Source of the DNA: Desulfotomaculaceae bacterium
GTDB lineage: Bacteria; Bacillota; Desulfotomaculia; Desulfotomaculales; Pelotomaculaceae
Reading direction: 5' to 3'
DNA: 53,802 nt
Assembly: GCA_028709235.1 (NCBI GenBank)
Contig: JAQVXL010000006.1
Span: 1-53,802, forward strand
A model generated the notes under the pieces. That model was given only the letters and a program-made list of their open reading frames with translations. It made no database searches and was not told the DNA's origin. Positions 25,038 through 33,404 of the stretch are shown piece after piece. Numbering within the stretch: position 1 is the first letter of the stretch; each line of letters starts with the position of its first letter. The position numbers were made by a program, and so were the translations under genes.

Positions 25038-26444
25038 TTGGGATTATTAGCCAGGCTTTTCAGGGGAGTCATTAATGAAGTTGCTGATGACGCCGTGCGT
25101 ACGATGTCCAGAGACCAGTATATTGAAAATATATACGAAATGGTTCCCACGCTGAAAAAAGTTAACCCCATAAATCTTGCCGAAATAGCTTTAAGAGCTG
25201 CAAAAGGGACTCCGGTTCCGCGCCCTCTGGGCAGCTATCTCCAATTTTCCCCGTGGGAAAAGCTTTTGTTTAGCCCCGTACACCTTTTTCGTTTTCCCAC
25301 ACCTGAGGACGTGGGCATAAATACATCTGTTAAAATAGGGAACAGGGCCAAAAAACCGCTTAACATTTCCATACCCGTGATGATAGCCGGCATGTCATTT
25401 GGCGGCGCTTTGAGCAAGAGCGCCAAGATTGCCCTGGCCAGGTCCGCGTCAATGGCCGGGACCGCTACCAATACCGGTGAGGCGGGTCTTATGGAGGAAG
25501 AGCGGCAAGAAGCACAGCTTTTAATCGGGCAGTACAACCGGGGCGGGTGGCTTAACAGCAGGGATAAATACATGAGACTGGACGCCATAGAGATCCAGCT
25601 GGGCCAGGGCGCCCAAGGTTCGACACCGCAGCGGACAGCCTTAAAAAATATAGGCGAAGAGTACAGGGAAGTCTATCAGCTGGAAGAGGGAAAGGATGCT
25701 TTAATACATTCCCGGCTCCCCGGGGTGAATACGAAAGATGATTTTATTAAACTGGTAAGAGAGCTCCGGGAAGAAACAGGGGTTCCAGTAGGTTTAAAGA
25801 TAGGGGCAACTCATCACCTGGAAAAAGAACTGCAGGTTGCCCTGGATGCGGAGTGTGATTTTATTACAGTCGACGGCGCCGAAGGAGGTACACACGGCGG
25901 GGCTCCCACCCTCGAGGATGACGTGGGTTTGCCCACAATCTTTGCGGTCAGCCGGGCAGCCCAGTTTCTGGCCCAAAAAGGAGCCATGCGGGATGTTAGC
26001 TTGATAGTGACAGGTGGCCTGGTCACTCCCGGACAAATGCTTAAAGCCATGGCCCTGGGGGCAGACGCGGTGTATATCGGTACTGCCGCCATCATGGCTA
26101 TGCTGGGAGACCAGATTACCAAGGCTACTCCTTTTGAGCCTCCTACAGCCCTGGTAGTTTATACCGGTAAAATGACCGATCGCCTCGACGTTGACAGGTC
26201 TGTCCAAAACCTGTTTAATTTTCTCAATGCCGCTGTGCGCGAAATGGAAATGGTGGCGATCACTCTGGGCAAGGTATCCCTGACAGATATAAGCAGTGAT
26301 GATCTTGTTGCCTTAGACCCATTCCTAGCTAGAGCCTTAAATATAGATCTCGGGTTCGTTTCACCGCAAAACCAGAGTGTTTTCTATAATAATTTTGAGG
26401 ATATTAACATGATAAGAACACAATCACAACATACCGCCCATTAA
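25038..26444 (+). CDS. FMN-binding glutamate-synthase-like protein, stand-alone GltB central domain
   Basis: 468 residues from TTG 25038 with AGGAGGT before it. It matches the FMN/2-oxoglutarate part of glutamate synthase: VMIAGMSFGGALSKSAKIAL, ATNTGEAG, IEIQLGQGAQGS, ITVDGAEGGTHGGAP, and VTGGLVTPGQMLKAMALGADAVYIG (in parts). It lacks the glutamine amidotransferase domain, and I find only one cysteine, so the 3Fe-4S cluster of true GltB is missing. It may therefore be an FMN oxidoreductase with another substrate. A strong terminator follows at 26472. Confidence 0.8.
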   Translation: MGLLARLFRGVINEVADDAVRTMSRDQYIENIYEMVPTLKKVNPINLAEIALRAAKGTPVPRPLGSYLQFSPWEKLLFSPVHLFRFPTPEDVGINTSVKIGNRAKKPLNISIPVMIAGMSFGGALSKSAKIALARSASMAGTATNTGEAGLMEEERQEAQLLIGQYNRGGWLNSRDKYMRLDAIEIQLGQGAQGSTPQRTALKNIGEEYREVYQLEEGKDALIHSRLPGVNTKDDFIKLVRELREETGVPVGLKIGATHHLEKELQVALDAECDFITVDGAEGGTHGGAPTLEDDVGLPTIFAVSRAAQFLAQKGAMRDVSLIVTGGLVTPGQMLKAMALGADAVYIGTAAIMAMLGDQITKATPFEPPTALVVYTGKMTDRLDVDRSVQNLFNFLNAAVREMEMVAITLGKVSLTDISSDDLVALDPFLARALNIDLGFVSPQNQSVFYNNFEDINMIRTQSQHTAH

Positions 26445-26471
26445 TGCGGTATGGAACTGGTGTTCTGGCAA

Positions 26472-26501
26472 CCGGACTAAACAGTCCGTGTTGTTTTTTT
26501 T
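26472..26501 (+). terminator. intrinsic terminator after the glutamate-synthase-like gene
   Basis: CGGACT and AGTCCG pair around AAAC, followed by TTGTTTTTTTTA. A second hairpin (ATACCGC at 26431 with GCGGTAT at 26446) overlaps the stop codon just upstream. Confidence 0.8.
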
Positions 26502-26613
26502 ATGTCTTTTTTGCAGGCTTAACAGGAAGATAGCCGCTATTTGTTGAAGTATAATAACAAATATTGTACGGAGGGAGGGTATATTTATACATTGAATCAG
26601 GGGGGATGTAGTT

Positions 26614-27360
26614 TTGTATATGGACATTCCTATAGAAAAAATCATTACCAGTGATAATGTCAGGCAGAGCTGTGATAAGGAAGCGATAAGAGGTTTGGCT
26701 CAGTCTATCAGCAATGTGGGTCTGCTGCAGCCTGTAATAGTTAGGGAAAACAGCGATGCGACATTTACGTTGCTGGTCGGGCACAGGCGTTTTGAGGCTG
26801 CCAGACTGGCCGAGGTAAAAGTGATTCGAGCCATTATTTTTGATGATAGCGAATCCAAGCTGATGCTGCAACTGATTGAAAACCTGCAGAGAGAAAATCT
26901 CAATCCCATAGAGGAAGCGCTGGCATACAAAAAGATTCTGGAAGAAGAGAGTCTTACTCAGGAAGAATTAGCTGCTAAGCTTGGCAAGCCCCAACCAAAT
27001 ATCGCCAATACCCTCAGATTGCTCAAGTTGCCGCCTGAAGTTCAGAAAATGTTAAGCAGCGGCGATATAAAACAGGGTCATGGGAAGGTGTTGCTGCAGA
27101 TAAAAGACCAGGAAAAACAGCGGCAGTGGGCTGAAAAAGCTTTTCAGGAACGCATGTCGGTTAACGCTCTGAGAGAAGCTGTGCTACAGGAAATAAGGAC
27201 GGATTTTAAGGACAGGCAAAGAGAATATGATCATCTGCTTAACAGCCTTAGGGAATTTCGTAAAAATACAGAGAGTAGCAAGCTGTTAATATATATATCA
27301 CCGGAAGAAAAGTTAAATATCAGAAATGAAGTTAAAGAATTTATCAGACTTTTAGATTAG
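26614..27360 (+). CDS. ParB/RepB/Spo0J-family nuclease-fold protein
   Basis: 248 residues. The ParB N-terminal domain is visible: DNVRQS, GLAQSISNVGLLQPVIV, and LLVGHRRFEAARLA in place of the usual GERRYRA box. A central HTH follows (LTQEELAAKLGKPQPNIANT), then the typical LRLLKLPPEVQKML and GHGKVLL. A helical C-terminus would dimerise. ParB proteins bind parS and hydrolyse CTP. No parA gene or parS-like site is near, so this is likely an accessory chromosomal or element-derived member. TTG 26614 or ATG 26620 is the start. Confidence 0.8.
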   Translation: MYMDIPIEKIITSDNVRQSCDKEAIRGLAQSISNVGLLQPVIVRENSDATFTLLVGHRRFEAARLAEVKVIRAIIFDDSESKLMLQLIENLQRENLNPIEEALAYKKILEEESLTQEELAAKLGKPQPNIANTLRLLKLPPEVQKMLSSGDIKQGHGKVLLQIKDQEKQRQWAEKAFQERMSVNALREAVLQEIRTDFKDRQREYDHLLNSLREFRKNTESSKLLIYISPEEKLNIRNEVKEFIRLLD

Positions 27361-27611
27361 CAGATGATATTGATATAGATATTCACACCTTGGCGTCGGT
27401 TACATATAATAAATTGTTTAAGATAATAATTGACGCAGAAAAATTAAAAGATACAATATTAGTAATAAAATAAAAAGCAGTGAAATACTAAAATATTTTT
27501 GCCCGCGGTTTTCATGTGTAATAAATGAGGATCGGGGCATTTCTGCTTTTACAGCAAATGATAATCATTCCTGACAAGAATTACTCTGAATGGCTTGAGG
27601 GGGGCCCTCTG

Positions 27612-28559
27612 TTGAATAACAAGGTTAAGGCAGCTGTCCTTTCAATCGGGTCAAATACGGTACTAACTTTTGGCAAGCTGGCCGTAGGCCTTTCTATCAA
27701 CTCGGTTAGCATTATCTCTGAAGCCTTTCACTCAGGTTTAGACCTGGCCGCGGCATTAATAGCTTTTGCCGCAGTGCGGAAATCTTCTAAACCAGCTGAT
27801 GAAAGGCATCAATTCGGCTATGGTAAGATTGAAAATTTATCCAGCATTATTGAAGCCCTCATGATCGTAGCCGCAGGTTTGATCATAATATTGAACGCGC
27901 TGCCCAGGTTAAAAGGCGGCGGTGAAATGCACAGCCCCGGCCTGGGCATGAGCGTAATGGCTGTTTCGGCAGCTGTAAATATCCTGGTTTCAAAGAGACT
28001 GTTGAAAGTGGCTAGGGAAACAGATTCACCCGCGCTGGCGGCTGACGGCTGGCACCTGCTCACCGATGTCTACACCTCGCTGGGGGTCTTTGTCGGCATG
28101 GGCGCTATTTATTTAACCGGGTATAAGATAATTGACCCCATTATTGCAATGCTGGTGGCCTTGCTGATATTTAAGGCTGCTTATGATCTGATTAGAGATT
28201 CAATGTTCAGTATACTGGATTTTGGTCTGCCCAAGGAAGAAGAATCTGTTATTCTCAGCGTGCTGAAGAAATACTCCGACGAATTTGTTGAGTTCCATAA
28301 TCTGCGTACCAGGAAGTCAGGCAGTGACCGTTATGTAGACCTGCACCTGGTGGTGCCGAAAGACAATAACATAGAAAAGGTACATGCCCTTTGTGACAGA
28401 ATAGAAGAAGATATGCGAGACTTGCTTGCGGGTTTACATGTGTTGATCCATATCGAACCGTGTGGGGGATTCTGCGAGGACTTGGAGGGCCAGGACGATC
28501 ATAATAACTTGAGACATTGTCCTGAGTGCGAAAGAATGGTGGATGCTAAGACTAAATAA
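27612..28559 (+). CDS. cation diffusion facilitator family transporter
   Basis: About 315 residues. The CDF signature is clear: SIISEAFHSGLDLAAALIAF with the His/Asp metal site, and later ADGWHLLTDVYTSLG for the second half of the site. About six membrane helices lie between residues 8 and 205, then a cytoplasmic metal-binding domain with HNLRTRKSG and DLHLVV. It ends in a cysteine-rich tail (CGGFC, CPEC). It should export Zn, Fe, Mn or similar ions in exchange for protons. TTG 27612 with GAGGGGGG upstream is preferred; the frame opens further up. Confidence 0.8.
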   Translation: MNNKVKAAVLSIGSNTVLTFGKLAVGLSINSVSIISEAFHSGLDLAAALIAFAAVRKSSKPADERHQFGYGKIENLSSIIEALMIVAAGLIIILNALPRLKGGGEMHSPGLGMSVMAVSAAVNILVSKRLLKVARETDSPALAADGWHLLTDVYTSLGVFVGMGAIYLTGYKIIDPIIAMLVALLIFKAAYDLIRDSMFSILDFGLPKEEESVILSVLKKYSDEFVEFHNLRTRKSGSDRYVDLHLVVPKDNNIEKVHALCDRIEEDMRDLLAGLHVLIHIEPCGGFCEDLEGQDDHNNLRHCPECERMVDAKTK

Positions 28560-28659
28560 CCGTCAGCGTCAATGGCTATAGTAATGCGAGACTGGAAAAA
28601 CTGATAAGTATATGTCGCTAATAGTTGTGGGGTAAATTGAACATAGCGGTACAAGGAGA

Positions 28660-28692
28660 TCCCTGACAGCTCAGTCCAGGGACTTTTTTTTA
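28660..28692 (+). terminator. intrinsic terminator before the catabolic island
   Basis: TCCCTG (28660-28665) pairs with CAGGGA (28677-28682), followed by CTTTTTTTTATT. It closes transcription from the CDF gene, just upstream of the first copy of the shared promoter element. Confidence 0.8.
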
Positions 28693-28708
28693 TTGATAAG
28701 CTGAGCTT

Positions 28709-28761
28709 ATTAGTGCAATCGCAAACAAGTATTTCACTTTGTTTTTTTCGGACTGTAAGAT
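28709..28761 (+). promoter_or_regulatory. shared regulon element, copy 1
   Basis: AAT at 28717, eleven bases CGCAAACAAGT, then ATT, running into TTTCAC (28732-28737) as a -35-like box; TAAGAT at 28756 with 18 bases between is the -10 candidate. The same pattern occurs at four other plus-strand sites. It lies about 80 bases before the MBL hydrolase gene. Confidence 0.7.
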
Positions 28762-28838
28762 AAAAATCAATACTAGCGATAGGATAATAGAAGAAACTAC
28801 TGCCTGAATTTTATAGCCCTAAAAGGGAGGACAATAAA

Positions 28839-29825
28839 GTGGTTCAAGAAATCCTGCCGGGAATTTACAGGATTAAAGTCCTTCTTCCCAGGAGCCCTCT
28901 CGAGGCTACAAACTCCTACCTGATTAAAAGCCGGGAACGAAACCTGCTGGTAGATACAGGGTGGAACCGGGAGGAAAGCAGGAAAGCGCTGTTTGACGGG
29001 CTTGCCGCGCTGGATGTGGTTTTAGAGGAAACGGATATCCTGCTTACCCACCTGCATGCGGACCACAGCGGCCTGACCGGGGCTGTGGCCACGGAAAAGT
29101 CAAAGATATACTGCAGCCGCATCGACTCTGAAATTGTCAACGCGATGGCCGGCGCTACCTACTGGCCGGACATCGGCGTAATGTTCGGCGCGCACGGTTT
29201 CCCGGCGGAAGACCTGGTCCAGGCCATGCGTTCCCACCCTGGCAGAAGGTACTGCACGCGCAAGCCACAGGTCTTCACCACTTTGAGCGAGGGCGACGTG
29301 GTCGAGGTTGGCGACTACCGTTTTACCTGCGTGGAAACGCCCGGTCACACGCCCGGGCAAGTGTGCCTTTACGAACCAAAACATAAAATTCTGTTTTCCG
29401 GCGACCATATCCTGGACGATATCACCCCCAACATCACCTTTGAAAAATATATAGAGGACCCCCTGGGGCATTATTTAAAGAGCCTAGATAAAATCGACCG
29501 TTTGGACATAAGCCTTGTCCTCACCGGTCATAAGCGCTTGATTGACGATATACACAAAAGGATCGGCGAGTTGAAGCAGCATCATCAAGACAGGCTCGGC
29601 GAGGTTTTAGGCATTTTAAGGAGCGGCCAAATGGACGCCTACCAGGTCGCCGGCCAGATGACCTGGGATATTGACGCAGAGTCCTGGGATTTGTTCCCCC
29701 TGGCCCAAAAAGTATTTGCCGTCGGGGAAGCAGCCACTCACCTGGAGCACTTACAGCACACCGGCAGAGTCAAGAGAATAGAAACAAATGGAAAAATGTT
29801 TTATGAGTTAACTAAGGCATTGTAA
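28839..29825 (+). CDS. MBL-fold hydrolase
   Basis: 328 residues from GTG 28839 with GGGAGG upstream. The metallo-beta-lactamase core is intact: LLVDTGWN, LLTHLHADHSG (HxHxDH), VETPGHTPGQVCLY, LFSGDHIL and LTGHKRLI. About 95 residues follow the core, with a winged-helix look (AYQVAGQMTWDI, then ATHLEHLQHTGRV), as in LACTB2-like and thioester-hydrolase-like members. The substrate is unknown; in this setting a CoA thioester or related ester is possible. It heads a unit preceded by a copy of the shared element, and the flavodoxin-like gene follows after 29 bases. Confidence 0.8.
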   Translation: MVQEILPGIYRIKVLLPRSPLEATNSYLIKSRERNLLVDTGWNREESRKALFDGLAALDVVLEETDILLTHLHADHSGLTGAVATEKSKIYCSRIDSEIVNAMAGATYWPDIGVMFGAHGFPAEDLVQAMRSHPGRRYCTRKPQVFTTLSEGDVVEVGDYRFTCVETPGHTPGQVCLYEPKHKILFSGDHILDDITPNITFEKYIEDPLGHYLKSLDKIDRLDISLVLTGHKRLIDDIHKRIGELKQHHQDRLGEVLGILRSGQMDAYQVAGQMTWDIDAESWDLFPLAQKVFAVGEAATHLEHLQHTGRVKRIETNGKMFYELTKAL

Positions 29826-29854
29826 TAACCATGTGAGAGTGTGGAGGTGACCGG

Positions 29855-30706
29855 TTGAAAAGAATTTTAGGGATAGTAGCCTCACCGAGAAAAGTAGGCA
29901 ACAGTGAAATATTAACCAAGGTGATCATGGAAGCGGCGGGTCCAGATAACGAGCTTGAAATGATCAGACTGACTGATTTGGATATAAAAGGGTGCCGGGC
30001 GTGCTATTCCTGCTTGCCTCAAGAAGCAACCTGTGTAATTGAGGACGACTTGGCTTTCCTGCTGGAAAAAGTGCGGAACGCCGATGCTGTGGTTATAGCC
30101 GCGCCGTGTTATATGTTAGGGCCCAACGGAAGTATCAAAAAGCTAAAGGACAGGTTTGTCTCCATAGGTAATAAGTTTGAACAGTTTGCCGGCAAACCAT
30201 GCGTTACGGTAACCACTTACGGCGCTCCCAACTGGGAAGGTTATACCGAGCAGGCGCTAAACCTTACCGCCAGATTTTTAAACTTAAAACTTATTGACAG
30301 CGCGGTCTTTTTCGGGGCGTCCCCTGCTGAAGTTATTGAGAAGCCCGCTGACTTGCAGAGAGCACAACGGCTGGGCAGGGCCCTGTTTGATCCAGATTAC
30401 AGGCGGACGTCTCAAGAAAATGAGTGTCCGGTATGCTGGAGCGATATTTTAAAGTATGACGGCACAAATGTCACATGCCCTTTTTGCGGCACCAGGGGTA
30501 AAATTAAAGCTGAGGTAGATAAGGTGAGGTTAATTTTTTACCCCAAAGACGATCACCGTTTTACTGATGAGGGCAGAAAGCGCCACTTTGAGGTCTACCT
30601 GAACAGTAAAAAACAGGAGTATATCAGTAAAAGAAAGTATTACCAAGAGTTGCAGGACCCGTATCGCCAAACCAGTTATTGGATTACACTGGATAAAAGG
30701 GAGTAG
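29855..30706 (+). CDS. flavodoxin-like FMN reductase with zinc ribbon
   Basis: 283 residues from TTG 29855 (GGAGGTGA upstream). The first 180 or so form a NADPH-dependent FMN reductase/flavodoxin fold: GIVASPRKVGNSE for the phosphate loop, CRACYSC with three cysteines as in iron-sulfur flavoproteins, and APCYMLGPNGSIKKLKDR. Then CPVC and CPFC give a zinc ribbon (about residues 190-215), followed by a charged C-terminus. It probably moves electrons via FMN to an unknown acceptor. It shares a unit with the MBL gene. Confidence 0.75.
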   Translation: MKRILGIVASPRKVGNSEILTKVIMEAAGPDNELEMIRLTDLDIKGCRACYSCLPQEATCVIEDDLAFLLEKVRNADAVVIAAPCYMLGPNGSIKKLKDRFVSIGNKFEQFAGKPCVTVTTYGAPNWEGYTEQALNLTARFLNLKLIDSAVFFGASPAEVIEKPADLQRAQRLGRALFDPDYRRTSQENECPVCWSDILKYDGTNVTCPFCGTRGKIKAEVDKVRLIFYPKDDHRFTDEGRKRHFEVYLNSKKQEYISKRKYYQELQDPYRQTSYWITLDKRE

Positions 30707-30723
30707 AATGTCGAGGTTGAAAA

Positions 30724-30918
30724 ATGGTGAATTCACTTAAATGCGAACAAATAACAAACAATGCAAAGGTTGTTTATGTTTACGATGAAAAATTTGGTGG
30801 TTGGATTAATGTAACAAAATTTTTAGAACACCTTAAACATACTATAAAAACAGTTGAGAACAAAAGCAGAGAAAGGAAAGACTTTAATTTAATCCGTCTT
30901 TATTATGCATCTTGTTAA
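30724..30918 (+). CDS. small hypothetical protein, 64 residues
   Basis: A polar, AT-rich frame starting 17 bases after the flavodoxin-like gene, with GAGGT before its ATG. The product has VYVYDEKFGGWINVTKFLEH and a basic C-terminal half ending LYYASC. No domain is recognised. Position in the operon supports it; the weak coding signal does not. Confidence 0.4.
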   Translation: MVNSLKCEQITNNAKVVYVYDEKFGGWINVTKFLEHLKHTIKTVENKSRERKDFNLIRLYYASC

Positions 30919-31140
30919 ATAAATCTAGTTGTGTGAAACTTTCTGTTTGTGGCGGAAAAAGTTGGAACTCTTCTGAGGTTTCAGCTTTTTTGTTATGACA
31001 TTTTGCTATGACATTAATTACTTGAGTTGCAACAATATTGCACATGATAACGGTCCACCATCCGTCACTAAAACTGTATTTTTATACAGAAACGTTGAAA
31101 TCTCAGACAAATTAATAATTGTATTTATTAGCTGAGGCTA

Positions 31141-31192
31141 TTAATCCAATCGTGAACGCATATTTCACTTTGTTAACATTGTGAATGATAAT
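31141..31192 (+). promoter_or_regulatory. shared regulon element, copy 2
   Basis: TTAATCC, then AAT-N11-ATT with centre CGTGAACGCAT, TTTCAC at 31163-31168, an 18-base spacer and GATAAT at 31187-31192. It precedes the PaaK-like gene by 230 bases. The remainder of 30919-31422 is AT-rich with no other gene seen, so the transcript would have a long leader. Confidence 0.75.
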
Positions 31193-31422
31193 AAATAAAA
31201 GGATAAGTTACGGATGATTATATCTGCTTTTCGTAGACAATTATGGTGGTGGTGGGTTAGGACAACAGGTGTATACAATTACATACTATCGTTAAAATGC
31301 TCTATTCTACTAACTAAGCAAGCCATGGGTAAATAAATAAGTTGTACAGAGTATAGTGCTGTAATAACACCATTTATGCCTGGTGTAACTCCTGGCAAAA
31401 TAGTCTGGTAAGAGAAAGAGAG

Positions 31423-32832
31423 ATGTTTATTGTTATGTATATGAACGGGATTCAGAAGATTACTGAAGTTGACTGTAAATATTGGTCATCGGCGGAGACC
31501 ATGCCGCATAGGGAAATGAAAAAACTTCAGTTAGCTAGATTGCGTGAGCAAGTAAACTACCTTTGGGAGAATAGTTCATTTTATCGCCAGAAATGGGAGC
31601 AAAGTGGTTTTTGTCCAGCTCTGTTAAGGACGCTTGATGATATAAGGCGTATACCCATTCTTCATAAAGAAGAAATAAGGTTAAGCCAGGAAAAAGAACC
31701 TCCCTATGGGATGATGAGTATTCCTGGCCGTGGGCCTTTCATCCGTATAGGCATGACTTCAGGAACCACCGGTGAACCTGTTATCATACCGTTTAACGAA
31801 GAAGATTATTTTGGAGTTTATTGCGCTGGCGCAGCCCGGGCTGTATGGGCGGCGGGCATAAGAAAGGAAGATGTTGTTCACGCTGCTTTTGGTTTTACGC
31901 CTTTTTTGGGGCTGGCCGCTGCTTACGACTGCTGCGAGCATTTAATCGGTTCCCTGGTGATCCCGGGCGGTATTTGGAACAGCGTGATGCGTCTGACAAT
32001 GATAAAAAGATTAGGTATAACGGTATTAATGGGTACACCAACATATCTTTTACACCTGGCCAAAGTTGCCGAAGAAAATGGCATTAATGCCCGGACCTTG
32101 GGAATAAAGACAATTTTAACCGCCGGCGAGCCTGGTAAAATGTCCATACCAAACACCGGTGTGCGTCTGGAGGAAGCGTGGGGCGCCAAAATATTTGATT
32201 ATTGCGGCACTCAGGAAACACACTATCTGGCCTGGTTGTGTGATGAAGGTGTAGGACATATGAACGAAGACCTTGCTTATTGCGAGGTGCTGAACCCCGA
32301 GACTGACGAGCCGGTTCCCCCGGGTGAATCTGGTAAACTGGTGGTTACAGATTTAGTAAGTAAAACTCATCCCTGTATCAGGTACGAAACCGGTGACCTG
32401 GTTAGAGGTATAGACGCGGGCACTACCTGCGCTTGTGGCAGGACCTTGAGTGTCATGAAAGGATTTATGGGACGGGTAGGAGATGTGATCAAGGTGCGCG
32501 GCGTGTGCGTATCCGTCGCAGGGATCGAGAATGTGATACGGGGAATATCGGAATGCTCCGATAGTTATGAGTATATAGCGTCGAAAAACGAAAGCGGGAT
32601 GGATCAGATAACAGTACGGGTAGAGCCGAAAAGAGATGTCGAACCCGGACTATGGGATGATATGCGTAAAAAGGTGGCTCAGAAATTGCAGCTGTCCTTT
32701 ATGATTAATATGGATGTGAAAATCTTGCCCCCTGGCACGCTGCCTGTATTTGAATTAAAGGCAAAGCGTTTCCGTGATACCAGGCCTAAGATAGAAGACA
32801 GCAGCGGCGCGCCTTGTGTGTCAGCCAAATAA
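31423..32832 (+). CDS. PaaK-like phenylacetate-CoA ligase family protein
   Basis: 469 residues. The ANL fold of the PaaK branch is shown by RIGMTSGTTGEPVIIPF (P-loop-like), the middle GTPTYLLHLAKVAEENG, a YCGTQETHY substrate-pocket motif, RYETGDLV, CACGRTL and the hinge GRVGDVIKVRGV. Relatives make CoA esters of phenylacetate, benzoate-type or other aromatic and heteroaromatic acids. Specificity is not readable. It stands alone between the shared element and a strong terminator, and likely activates the acid handled by this island. Confidence 0.8.
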   Translation: MFIVMYMNGIQKITEVDCKYWSSAETMPHREMKKLQLARLREQVNYLWENSSFYRQKWEQSGFCPALLRTLDDIRRIPILHKEEIRLSQEKEPPYGMMSIPGRGPFIRIGMTSGTTGEPVIIPFNEEDYFGVYCAGAARAVWAAGIRKEDVVHAAFGFTPFLGLAAAYDCCEHLIGSLVIPGGIWNSVMRLTMIKRLGITVLMGTPTYLLHLAKVAEENGINARTLGIKTILTAGEPGKMSIPNTGVRLEEAWGAKIFDYCGTQETHYLAWLCDEGVGHMNEDLAYCEVLNPETDEPVPPGESGKLVVTDLVSKTHPCIRYETGDLVRGIDAGTTCACGRTLSVMKGFMGRVGDVIKVRGVCVSVAGIENVIRGISECSDSYEYIASKNESGMDQITVRVEPKRDVEPGLWDDMRKKVAQKLQLSFMINMDVKILPPGTLPVFELKAKRFRDTRPKIEDSSGAPCVSAK

Positions 32833-32861
32833 AAGCTTAGTTAAGTGTAAGATATTAGAAT

Positions 32862-32899
32862 AAAAGGCCCTTATCCAATATTGGATAAAGGCCTTTTAT
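32862..32899 (+). terminator. intrinsic terminator of the PaaK-like gene
   Basis: AAAAGGCC and TTATCCA pair with TTGGATAA and AGGCCTTTT, with one extra base. The stem is about 15 bp with a T-rich tail, followed by ATT. Confidence 0.88.
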
Positions 32900-33156
32900 T
32901 AAACATGGAAAAATATAGACAAATATAAAAGGCCTGCAGGGAAATGGTATAGGCCAAAGAGCACAAGCGATAAATATAAGTTAAATATGAGTATAAATTG
33001 TAAAATGTGGTGTGTTAATAGCAATAATAAAACTATGAAAACAAAATAATTAGCGATAGACGTCTCATGTGTTAAATATGAAAACATCAACATATGAACG
33101 TAGATCATAATTGTTGTGGCCATAGGAAATAATAGTAATCCCAGTTTTTTATACAA
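32899..33156 (-). CDS. possible small hydrophobic membrane protein
   Basis: An open minus-strand frame of up to 85 residues in an AT-rich gap. The product would have three or four membrane helices (LGLLLFPMATTIMIYVHMLM; YFVFIVLLLLLTHHILQFIL). The TTG start and an internal ATG at 33123 both lack a clear ribosome site, and AT-rich DNA often yields hydrophobic frames by chance. I list it as possible only. Confidence 0.25.
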   Translation of the reverse strand: MYKKLGLLLFPMATTIMIYVHMLMFSYLTHETSIANYFVFIVLLLLLTHHILQFILIFNLYLSLVLFGLYHFPAGLLYLSIFFHV

Positions 33157-33181
33157 CCAAAATATTTATAGGCAAAACTAA

Positions 33182-33232
33182 TTAATGCAATCGTAAACGC
33201 ATATTTCTCTTTCTTCATTTGGGGATGATAAT
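33182..33232 (+). promoter_or_regulatory. shared regulon element, copy 3
   Basis: TTAATG, AAT-N11-ATT with centre CGTAAACGCAT, TTTCTC at 33204-33209, a 17-base spacer and GATAAT at 33227-33232. It stands 172 bases before the CoA transferase start. Confidence 0.75.
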
Positions 33233-33404
33233 ATAAAATCTGGATGAAGTATATGCAGTATTCTGCAATTAGCAGAAGTGGCTATATCATTTGGGCAATC
33301 GGAAGCGAGGTGAATTGTTCACAAAAAAAGGATAGCCTGGAGGCAGTTTTCAGGATTTTAGCAGGTAATTAAAAAGAAACCATAATTTGAAGGGAGAAGA
33401 GGTA

